A DNA stretch of 64,000 nucleotides, taken from assembly GCA_965657645.1 (NCBI GenBank), contig CBFHOS010000001.1:1-64000 (forward strand), written 5' to 3'. The notes beneath the pieces were generated by a model. That model saw only the letters and a program-made list of their open reading frames with translations. It did no database searches and had not been told where the DNA came from. A program made the position numbers and the translations under genes. This stretch comes from CBFHOS01 sp965657645 (GTDB taxonomy: Bacteria; Pseudomonadota; Alphaproteobacteria; Puniceispirillales; Puniceispirillaceae). This document shows, one piece after another, positions 17,113-24,961 of this stretch; position 1 is the first letter of the stretch, and every line of letters begins with the position of its first letter.

Positions 17113-18606
17113 ATGATAGCGACACATAGCGCCGACAGGCCAATCACCACAGGCATCTATATCGATGGCGTGGTCAAACCGGCCGAAGGCGGGCGGACTT
17201 ATGACCAGTTTAATCCGGCGCGACCAGATGAATTGGTCGGACAGGCCGCGTTGGCATCGCTAAATGATGTTGATGATGCCGTCACGGCCGCCCATGCCGC
17301 TTTTCCAGCGTGGTCACGGCTTAGCTATGCCGAGAGGGCCGCAAAGCTAAATGAGATTGCCGATCACCTTGTGGCGGACAGTGCCGATGTCGAGTACCGC
17401 TCGCGCTTGTTCTGCCGCGAGCATGGTAAGATCATCAAGGAAACCAAGTTAGAAATGTCGCGGCTAGGCGATCGATTTCGCACCACAGCGGCCTATGCCG
17501 AGCGGTTGGCCACAGACGAGTTATTGCGTGGGCCGCCCTTTGATTTAATCATCAGCCGCCAGCCACGCGGGGTCGCGACATTGATCGTGCCGTGGAACTG
17601 GCCACTCTCTATCCTCGGCGCAAAACTACCCCAAGCATTGATGGCCGGTAATACCGTGGTGGTAAAACCATCGCAATCATCGGCTCTGGCACCTAGCCTC
17701 ACATTGCATAAAATTGCCGCGCTATTACCGCCGGGCGTGGTCAATATTGTCACCGGTAGTGCCAGTGATATTGGCGATCGGCTGGTTTCGCACCCGTTGG
17801 TACGCTATGTGAATTTCACCGGTTCGGTTGGCATTGGCCGCCATGTGATGCAGGTAGCCTCACAGAATTTAACGCCCGTCACACTAGAGCTAGGCGGCAA
17901 TGATGCGGCGATCATTTGCGCCGATGCCAAGCTAGATGAAGCGGCGTTTATGCGGATGTATTTGGGCGCGTTCATGTCCACCGGACAGATTTGTATGGCG
18001 CTAAAGCGGCTATATGTGCACCGCTCGCGCTATGATGAGGTGGTCGATGGGCTAACCGCAATCTGTAACAAGATTGTTGTTGGTGATGGGTTATTGCCCG
18101 AAACCAGAATGGGCCCGCTAAATAATGCCAAACAACAAAAAGTGGTCCGCGACATGATTAGCCAAGCGCGATCTGCTGGGGCTGATGTCAATGAATGTGG
18201 CCAAGTGCCCGATGAAGAGCTTTATCGCGGCGGGTATTTCCAGCGGCCAACGCTGGTTTATAATCCGGATCCGGCATTGGATATTGTCTGCGAAGAACAA
18301 TTCGGCCCTGCCTTGCCGATCATCCCGTTTGATAGTGAGGCACAGGCAGTTCAATTTGCCAATTCATCGAATTTTGGACTGTGCTCATCCGTCTGGACCG
18401 AGGATAAGGACCGCGCGGTCGCGTTGGCGCGGCAATTGGAGGCGGGTTACACCTATCTAAATGATCATGGACCCGCCGCACAGGATTCCCGCGGGCCGTT
18501 TGGTGGCTTTAAGGATAGCGGTATCGGCCGTAATCTCGGCTATGAAGGGGTGTTGCAATTCCAAGGGCATCATTCCATCTCCAGCGCGCCGGGTTGGCTT
18601 TTCTAG
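17113..18606 (+). CDS. Aldehyde dehydrogenase, coniferyl-aldehyde type
   Basis: A second aldehyde dehydrogenase (497 residues), unlike the first. Catalytic Cys294 lies in GQICMA and Glu259 in LELGGN. GGAGG is found 12 bp before the ATG. Segments such as VEYRSRLFCREHGK and the end GYTYLNDHGPAAQDSRGPFG fit the broad betaine/coniferyl aldehyde dehydrogenase set. It closes the cluster that begins with the Liv transporter. Two aldehyde dehydrogenases may handle two successive aldehydes or isomers. Confidence 0.9.
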   Translation: MIATHSADRPITTGIYIDGVVKPAEGGRTYDQFNPARPDELVGQAALASLNDVDDAVTAAHAAFPAWSRLSYAERAAKLNEIADHLVADSADVEYRSRLFCREHGKIIKETKLEMSRLGDRFRTTAAYAERLATDELLRGPPFDLIISRQPRGVATLIVPWNWPLSILGAKLPQALMAGNTVVVKPSQSSALAPSLTLHKIAALLPPGVVNIVTGSASDIGDRLVSHPLVRYVNFTGSVGIGRHVMQVASQNLTPVTLELGGNDAAIICADAKLDEAAFMRMYLGAFMSTGQICMALKRLYVHRSRYDEVVDGLTAICNKIVVGDGLLPETRMGPLNNAKQQKVVRDMISQARSAGADVNECGQVPDEELYRGGYFQRPTLVYNPDPALDIVCEEQFGPALPIIPFDSEAQAVQFANSSNFGLCSSVWTEDKDRAVALARQLEAGYTYLNDHGPAAQDSRGPFGGFKDSGIGRNLGYEGVLQFQGHHSISSAPGWLF

Positions 18607-18641
18607 CGTCATTAGCAGCATCCAAAACCAGTCATTTTGAT

Positions 18642-18701
18642 TGCTCAAATGACAAAATTCCCTATATTGTGCTCATAACAACAATTTTAATGTTCATATG
18701 A
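18642..18701. promoter_or_regulatory. Candidate GlpR operator repeats upstream of glpR
   Basis: Three similar half-sites TGCTCAAA, TGCTCATA and TGTTCATA occur at 18642, 18670 and 18691, the last forming the palindrome TCATATGA (18694-18701) just before the glpR start. DeoR-family GlpR proteins bind repeated TGTTCG-like half-sites, so this may be the autoregulatory operator for glpR-glpD. The match is by eye only. Confidence 0.4.
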
Positions 18702-18710
18702 GTATATGCG

Positions 18711-19484
18711 ATGCCCTTTAATGATCGGCAAGAATCGATCCTGAGAGCCCTACGCGAAACTGGCGAGGTCGAAGTTGACGCGCTGTCACGTGAGTGGGGC
18801 GTCACCACGCAAACGGTGCGCCGCGATCTTGGCGAATTATGCGATGCTGGCTTGGCCATGCGCAAACATGGTGGGGCCAAACGAATGGCCGCGCACAATG
18901 TTGTGGCCTATGAAGACCGCCGGTTAAAACACACCATAGCCAAAAGCGCGATCGCCAGCGCCGCCGCCCAGCTGGTTCCAAACGGCGCGTCATTATCGCT
19001 CAATATCGGCACCACTACCGAGATGGTCGCCGAGGCCCTGCGCCTGCATACCGATCTTACCGTAGTGTCGAACAATATTAATATCGTCCATATCCTGCGG
19101 GCATCCCGGCTTAAATCCTTGGTTCTCATTGGCGGCGAAGTCCGTTTGTCGGATGGGGCGGTTATTGGCGGTGATGCGATTAAGGCCCTGTCAAATTTCA
19201 AAGTGGATTTTGCCATAATCGGCACATCATCAATCGACCCGCACGGCGCGATTCTAGATTTCGACCAGCGCGAAGTATCCGTTGCCAGAGCCGTTCTGGA
19301 GAATGCACGGCAGCGCATCCTTGTTGCGGATGTCTCTAAATTCGAGGTGTCCGCCCCGTTCAAAATCTGTGATGCCACGGATCTGGACTATATCATTTTG
19401 AACGCCCCGCCACCGCCTAGCTTTGTTGAATCCATCGAACAGAGCAGCACTAATCTTATTATTACAGGCAACGATCATGGCTAA
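18711..19484 (+). CDS. glpR: DeoR-family regulator of glycerol-3-phosphate metabolism
   Basis: A 257-residue DeoR-family repressor. The N-terminal HTH contains VDALSREWGVTTQTVRRDL (about 26-44), and the sugar-phosphate sensor domain carries SLNIGTTTE, VVSNNIN and GGxxxxxxGAVIGG-like motifs. The glpD gene begins inside its last codons, which with the family pattern points to GlpR, a repressor released by glycerol 3-phosphate. The likely operator repeats lie just upstream. Confidence 0.88.
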   Translation: MPFNDRQESILRALRETGEVEVDALSREWGVTTQTVRRDLGELCDAGLAMRKHGGAKRMAAHNVVAYEDRRLKHTIAKSAIASAAAQLVPNGASLSLNIGTTTEMVAEALRLHTDLTVVSNNINIVHILRASRLKSLVLIGGEVRLSDGAVIGGDAIKALSNFKVDFAIIGTSSIDPHGAILDFDQREVSVARAVLENARQRILVADVSKFEVSAPFKICDATDLDYIILNAPPPPSFVESIEQSSTNLIITGNDHG

Positions 19485-21069
19485 AAAATCCGAGGACGGA
19501 CCAATTGATAGCAAAGATATTTTTGTTATCGGCGGCGGCATTAATGGTTGTGGTATTGCCCGCGATGCCATCGGGCGCGGCTATTCTGTGGCGCTAGCGG
19601 AGATGAATGATCTTGGCTCGGCGACATCCTCTGCCTCAACAAAGCTGTTTCATGGCGGCCTGCGATATCTGGAATTCTTTGAATTCCGTCTTGTTCGTGA
19701 GGCTTTGATTGAGCGCGAGATATTGCTGCGGGCGATGCCGCATATTAGCTGGCCGATGCGATTTGTGTTGCCGATACATGCCGATATGCGCTTTGAAACC
19801 AACACCCCGACCTCGCGGCTATTGGCGTTTTTAATGCCGTGGATGAAAGGGCGCCGGCCTGCATGGCTGATCCGCCTTGGCCTTTTTCTATATGACAATC
19901 TAGGCGGCAGAGACATTTTGCCCGGTACAAAGTCATTGGATTTACGCACGGGCCTTGAGGGTGCACCGCTGGTGGCAAAGTTTGAAAAGGCCTTTGAATA
20001 TTCTGATTGCTGGGTCGAGGATTCGCGCCTTGTCGTTCTCAATGCCCGTGACGCCCATGCAAGGGGCGCCGATATTCATGTGCGGACCAAGGTGGTTTCG
20101 GCACGTTTTGACAATGGATTATGGCATGTCGTAACCCGCAATGGCGCGGGTGATGAACAGACAATTACCGCCAAAATGATCGTGAATGCTGGTGGCCCGT
20201 GGGTGGAAGATATTATCCGCAGCACCATCAGGCTAAATTCGACAGAGGGTGTCCGGTTGGTGCGTGGCAGTCATATCGTCACCAAAAAGCTGTATGACCA
20301 TGACAAATGCTATTTCTTTCAGGGCGAGGATGGACGCATCATTTTTGCCATCCCTTATGAGGATGATTTCACCTTGATCGGCACCACCGATGCGGACCAT
20401 AGCGGCCCCGGTGAGACCCCCGTATGTACGCCGGAGGAAACCCGCTATCTGGTCGATTTTGCCAATAAGTATTTTGAAAAAGACATTAGCGATGAGGATG
20501 TTGTCTGGACCTATTCAGGCGTGCGTCCGCTCTATGATGATGGGGCGCAATCAGCCACCGCGGCGACAAGGGATTATGTTCTAAAGGTAAACCATTCGGC
20601 GGGCGGACCGGTATTGAATGTGTTTGGCGGCAAGATAACGACCTATCGCCGCCTTGCCGAATCCGCCTTGGAACTGATCGATACGGAATTTGCGCAAAAG
20701 ACCTCAAAATGGACAGCAAAGGCGGCCATGCCCGGCGGCGATTTTCCAGTCGATGGCGTCTCCCAGCTAGAGGATGAATTATCCGCCGCCCTGCCATTTC
20801 TGGACGCCCGCACAATCCGCCGTTTGATTAGACAATATGGCAATGAAGCCGCAGGGATTTTTGCCGATTGCACCCGCGTGGAAGATCTCGGCATAGATTT
20901 TGGCCATGGCATTTATCAATGCGAGTTGGATTGGGCAATCGCCAATGAATGGGTTACCACAGCGGATGATTTTCTATGGCGCCGATCGAAACTCGGTTTG
21001 CGGCTAGGACCAAAAGAGAGCGCCGCCATTGCCCGCTATATTGACGGCAAATCCATCCAACCTAACTAG
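19477..21069 (+). CDS. glpD: Aerobic glycerol-3-phosphate dehydrogenase
   Basis: A 530-residue FAD enzyme that oxidises glycerol 3-phosphate to dihydroxyacetone phosphate at the inner membrane and passes electrons to quinone. It has the FAD-binding GGGINGCGIARDAIGRG near the N-terminus, SSASTKLFHGGLRYLE, and the signature VNAGGPW. The ATG at 19477 lies 8 bp inside the glpR end, so translation is coupled. It ends tail-to-tail with the flavoprotein hydroxylase, overlapping by 4 bp. No glycerol kinase or facilitator is in the window. Confidence 0.95.
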   Translation: MAKKSEDGPIDSKDIFVIGGGINGCGIARDAIGRGYSVALAEMNDLGSATSSASTKLFHGGLRYLEFFEFRLVREALIEREILLRAMPHISWPMRFVLPIHADMRFETNTPTSRLLAFLMPWMKGRRPAWLIRLGLFLYDNLGGRDILPGTKSLDLRTGLEGAPLVAKFEKAFEYSDCWVEDSRLVVLNARDAHARGADIHVRTKVVSARFDNGLWHVVTRNGAGDEQTITAKMIVNAGGPWVEDIIRSTIRLNSTEGVRLVRGSHIVTKKLYDHDKCYFFQGEDGRIIFAIPYEDDFTLIGTTDADHSGPGETPVCTPEETRYLVDFANKYFEKDISDEDVVWTYSGVRPLYDDGAQSATAATRDYVLKVNHSAGGPVLNVFGGKITTYRRLAESALELIDTEFAQKTSKWTAKAAMPGGDFPVDGVSQLEDELSAALPFLDARTIRRLIRQYGNEAAGIFADCTRVEDLGIDFGHGIYQCELDWAIANEWVTTADDFLWRRSKLGLRLGPKESAAIARYIDGKSIQPN

Positions 21070-22991
21070 CCAGCGCGCGATATCAGTCCAGCCGACTGGT
21101 TGTCACTGGCGATCATAAAACGGTCAAAGAAACTGGTGATGCGCTGATAATCATCAACCGGTGCAATTGCCGACACATAATGATCTGGACGCACAATCAA
21201 CACCGCACCCTTCTCTTTGTCGATCCCGCGCATGGTGTATATATCCGGCGCATGATCCGGACCCTTGGCGAATATCTTTTCATAATCCTTGAGTTGGAAA
21301 ACGCCCTTTTCAGGAATTAATAGCGGGTGCATTTTCCCGATATCGAGTTCCTTATGCGACTGCTGGAAAACCGCTCTGACATCTATCACATGGTCAATGT
21401 CATGCGCGGCGGGGGTGTATCGCACAATTGGACTAGCCGCATCATTTGCCAAAAACGCACAAAGCTGGCCAATAGGTCCGGCCAAAGATCCATCATCACC
21501 GCGTCCGGCAAAGGCAAAAATACGCCAGCGTCCATCGGCCTCAAACACCTCGCCAAGCTGTTGTGAATAGGCGTCACTAACCCGCGTCACCAAGGCAGAA
21601 TGAAACCGTTTTCCAATGGTGAGGCCCGCCGCGAGAGATTGATGTTCGGCATCATCAATAAAGAGTGATGGGCTATAGTGCGTATCAACACCGGCGGTAT
21701 AGCGGCCAAATTTCTGGAAGTAGCGTTGAAACTTGTCGGACTCCGCTTTGGTTTTCGGCTTTTCGCTAAACAGGCGGGCCATATCACGGTCGAAATCGAT
21801 TAGCTCTTTTGCGATGGATTGGCGCTCTGCTGAATAGCTATGCAGAATTTCCGGCGGGTTCAATCCGCGGATCACATTCGCCAGCTTCCAGCCCAGATTA
21901 AAACTATCAGCCATGCTGACATTCATTCCCTGACCGGCCTTTGGTGAATGCGTGTGACAGGCATCACCGGCAATAAAGATATTGGGCAATCCGGCCGGGC
22001 CCGCCGCGATATCGCCATTGTCGAATTTGTCACAAAGCCGCTGGCCAATCTCATAGGCGGAACAACGCTCCACCTGTTTGCACTCGAATGAATAGGGGGC
22101 GAACACTTCCTTTGCCTTGGCAATCAAGATATCGGGCGTCACATTGCGGTCGCCAGCGCGCTCGCCCTCACCCAACTGATCCAGCTCGATATATAGCCGG
22201 ACCATATAGCCGCCTTCTCGCGGGATGATCAAAACGCTACCCTTATCCTTGGACTGGATCGCGCATTTAAGCCGCATGTCAGGAAAATCACTAACCGCCA
22301 GAACATCCATCACGCCCCATAGCTGGCGCGCCGCCTCGCCGTCGAGCGTTTGACCAATCGACTGGCGCACCATACTGCGCGCGCCATCACAGCCAACCAG
22401 ATATTTAGCCCTCATGATGCGCGATGCGTTTTCATCCTCACCATCAGCGCCGCTCTTGAAATGCGCGATTATCGGATATTCGGCATCATCGCTCATTTCG
22501 ATATGGCTGAGCGTCTGGTCATAAACAGGGATGACCGGACTTTCGCCAATCCGCATTTTTTCCAACAGGAAATCTTGCACACGGGCCTGACTTAAAATGA
22601 CATGCGGGTGTTGCGATAGGTCATCTTCAACATCCTGTATCCGATCCGCTCGATACAATTCTCCGCTGTCCGGATTAGGTCGCCAAAAACAGGTTTCATT
22701 CACCCAATATGCCTCGTTCAGAACATTGTGAACAAAGCCAAATGATTCAAACATCTCCATTGAACGACAGGCGATACCATCCGCCTGACCGACCTCTAAT
22801 GGCCCGGATTTCTGTTCAAACAGACAAGTGGAAATGCCAGGAAAAACACTCAATTGCGCGGCCAGAATCGACCCCGCCGGTCCACCGCCAACAATCAGCA
22901 CATCACAATGGTCTTGATCATTTTGCGGATCTTGGCGATTGCCCAAATGACGGGGGTCACCCGGCCGAAAACCATTGAGATGATACTGCAT
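21066..22991 (-). CDS. FAD-dependent aromatic monooxygenase (phenol 2-monooxygenase type)
   Basis: A 641-residue group A flavoprotein hydroxylase. The FAD motifs are GGGPAG (35-40), CDGARS (201-206) and GDACHTHSPKAGQGMN (342-357). After the PHBH-like catalytic fold, a C-terminal thioredoxin-like domain (about 470-641) fits the phenol 2-monooxygenase / 3-hydroxybenzoate 4-hydroxylase (MobA) subfamily. Such enzymes hydroxylate phenolic rings with NAD(P)H and O2. It lies near the dehydrogenase/transporter cluster but on the opposite strand, so a shared aromatic pathway is only suggested. Confidence 0.88.
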   Translation of the reverse strand: MQYHLNGFRPGDPRHLGNRQDPQNDQDHCDVLIVGGGPAGSILAAQLSVFPGISTCLFEQKSGPLEVGQADGIACRSMEMFESFGFVHNVLNEAYWVNETCFWRPNPDSGELYRADRIQDVEDDLSQHPHVILSQARVQDFLLEKMRIGESPVIPVYDQTLSHIEMSDDAEYPIIAHFKSGADGEDENASRIMRAKYLVGCDGARSMVRQSIGQTLDGEAARQLWGVMDVLAVSDFPDMRLKCAIQSKDKGSVLIIPREGGYMVRLYIELDQLGEGERAGDRNVTPDILIAKAKEVFAPYSFECKQVERCSAYEIGQRLCDKFDNGDIAAGPAGLPNIFIAGDACHTHSPKAGQGMNVSMADSFNLGWKLANVIRGLNPPEILHSYSAERQSIAKELIDFDRDMARLFSEKPKTKAESDKFQRYFQKFGRYTAGVDTHYSPSLFIDDAEHQSLAAGLTIGKRFHSALVTRVSDAYSQQLGEVFEADGRWRIFAFAGRGDDGSLAGPIGQLCAFLANDAASPIVRYTPAAHDIDHVIDVRAVFQQSHKELDIGKMHPLLIPEKGVFQLKDYEKIFAKGPDHAPDIYTMRGIDKEKGAVLIVRPDHYVSAIAPVDDYQRITSFFDRFMIASDNQSAGLISRAG

Positions 22992-23193
22992 GATACGCCC
23001 CCAGTAATATTAGCAATGTAAAACCCTATGCGCGTCAAAGCCGTTAATCAATAGGGGCGTGGGGGCGCCTATTCGCCGCATGATTTAATCCTTTTGGCGA
23101 AAAATATTTTTACGGTTGTTTTGAATAGGGGCCAGACAGTAATGTGATGCCAGCGTCAGGAATATTGGTTTTTGAAGGCGTGTGAGGATTTTT

Positions 23194-24282
23194 ATGAGGG
23201 CCAGCCCTAGATTTACCGGTTTGACCACGGCCCACGGTATTGGCCTCGTTGAACTTTTGGTTGCAATGACCATTATGAGCATTGCGCTTACGGCTGGTTT
23301 TTCGCTGTTTTTATCGGTCCAGCGTGACTCCATTGAATCCCAAAATAGAGATAAACGCGTGCGTGCCGCCCACCAAGCCTCTGACACCATCATGCTGGAA
23401 TTTGATGATGCATTTTTCGATGGCACGCATTTGGTCTGGCCCCAAATTCGCAATGACGATGTCACGCAAGACGGCCGCGTTCTAGTGACCGAGATTCTTG
23501 GCAATCAAAAATATGTTGATGGCGCCACGGGCATTGGCTGTCCAGTGGATAATATCAGCGCCAGCACAGTTACCTTTGGGGTGAATTGTGTCACTAGCGC
23601 GGCTGGCGACATGGATGATTTCAAGCAATATCTGGTCCACCAGAAAATGCCAACCGTCTTGCCGACCCATAGCCAGCAAGGCTGTGTCATTGCTGATGTG
23701 GATAATGTGTCGGCGAGCGAAGTCACCCTCACCGTGCGCAATCCGGAATGCCTGTTGACCACCAGCAACACCGCCATCCCAATCGGCTCGGCATTATTAT
23801 TCCCCCGCATCGTGGCCCGCGCGGCAAATTATGAAAACTTGCTGGCCCTCACCTTTTTCGATCAATTCAACGAAGACCGGATAGGCACCTCAATCAGCTT
23901 TGGCTTTGTCGAAGAATGGCGTCAGGATGATCCATCAGTAACACAGATGGTCACAAGCGCCGACATTGACGCGGCAACGCCAACCCGATTGCAGGATTTA
24001 ACCGGAACCGGTGTAGCCGGATTCAACCGTGTTTTCGATCCCCATTTCGCCAGTGATATGCATCTTTACGTCACCACCGACAAAACCATTTATCAAACGA
24101 GTGGCGCGACCGGCAGTTCCAGTCTGACACTCCCGTCACTCGCAAACAGGGCCGCATTGCAACAAGCGCTGGATAATTTATCTATCAGAAGTGATAACGG
24201 TTCGATCGAATTAACATTCCATCTAGCGGCCGATAATATGAGCTGGAGCCGGGTGTTGCAAATCGTCGAGGCGGCGCCTTAA
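23194..24282 (+). CDS. Prepilin-like protein with type IV N-terminal motif
   Basis: A 362-residue protein with a short basic leader and prepilin peptidase site HG15/IGLVE, where Glu20 is the conserved +5 glutamate, followed by a 20-residue hydrophobic helix. The rest is a secreted domain with several cysteines and no recognised fold. Its C-terminus (about 317-355) has an ALxxxLxNLSI...ELTFHL pattern that resembles part of the large lectin fusion encoded nearby. The ATG at 23194 follows GAGG at 23184-23187. It is the first of three pilin-like genes, so it probably belongs to a pilus or pseudopilus tip complex, held in the inner membrane before assembly. Confidence 0.8.
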   Translation: MRASPRFTGLTTAHGIGLVELLVAMTIMSIALTAGFSLFLSVQRDSIESQNRDKRVRAAHQASDTIMLEFDDAFFDGTHLVWPQIRNDDVTQDGRVLVTEILGNQKYVDGATGIGCPVDNISASTVTFGVNCVTSAAGDMDDFKQYLVHQKMPTVLPTHSQQGCVIADVDNVSASEVTLTVRNPECLLTTSNTAIPIGSALLFPRIVARAANYENLLALTFFDQFNEDRIGTSISFGFVEEWRQDDPSVTQMVTSADIDAATPTRLQDLTGTGVAGFNRVFDPHFASDMHLYVTTDKTIYQTSGATGSSSLTLPSLANRAALQQALDNLSIRSDNGSIELTFHLAADNMSWSRVLQIVEAAP

Positions 24283-24298
24283 AAGACGATTATTAGTC

Positions 24299-24931
24299 CT
24301 ATAGACTATTGTTATTAAGAGCGATTAGCCGCAACCGGCCACCGGCATAAGTATAGGTTCCAAAGCTTATCGCCGCCGTGGTAAATGGCTGGCCGCGCAC
24401 ATGGCACCCCAAAATCTGGAAGGTGTCATAGGCCTTGAGCGCGGTGTCGGTGGCATTATCAAAATATACCGCGGAAAAACTATAGGTCCCGTTGTCATTG
24501 GCTATGCCGCCAATATCCGCATCATTATGCAGAATTTCTGAAAACCGCCCACGCTTTGATAGCCATGTTGGCATTAGTTCATTACGGGCCGTATCCTCAT
24601 CCGCCATCAACCGGAAACAGGCATAGGCGCGGGTCTCTTGCGCCGGCGTAATGGTGTCACCACGGTGCCAGTTTTGCGGTAGACCAGTATTCGCAATCAA
24701 CTGTGCATGGGTTGCGGAAAACAAAGATTTTGACATCGATTGGGCATCAATGCGCGCCTGTCCCGATCCGGAAATACGCTCGACATCACTCACCAATTTC
24801 AATAGCTGGGGGATCGATATCGATATCAGCGTTACCATCAAAAGCGCCCCGATAAGGGCAAAGCCATCAGCGGTAGGACCCGCTTTGGCTGTAGATTGTG
24901 GGCTTGGATTGTCGGACTGGTTGTGTATCAT
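24299..24931 (-). CDS. Minor prepilin-like protein lacking the +5 glutamate
   Basis: A 210-residue protein with a 23-residue polar leader ending in ADG, then FALIGALLMVTLISISIP, a typical prepilin helix. The cleavage site would be G23/F24, but position +5 is Gly, not Glu. Loss of Glu5 is known for pilus-tip pseudopilins of the GspK type. The secreted part has two cysteines and no known domain. It is divergent from the large lectin fusion, with about 30 bp between the chosen starts. An ATG at 24976 would extend it into the other gene. No clear ribosome-binding site is seen, so the start is uncertain. Confidence 0.7.
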   Translation of the reverse strand: MIHNQSDNPSPQSTAKAGPTADGFALIGALLMVTLISISIPQLLKLVSDVERISGSGQARIDAQSMSKSLFSATHAQLIANTGLPQNWHRGDTITPAQETRAYACFRLMADEDTARNELMPTWLSKRGRFSEILHNDADIGGIANDNGTYSFSAVYFDNATDTALKAYDTFQILGCHVRGQPFTTAAISFGTYTYAGGRLRLIALNNNSL

Positions 24932-24961
24932 AGCGCCGGCACGTTGGAACAGGGTTTGAGC

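Noticed and set aside
23005..23193. AATAGG/CCTATT inverted repeat upstream of the pilin gene
   Set aside because: Only six paired bases and no T-run; not a convincing terminator or operator.
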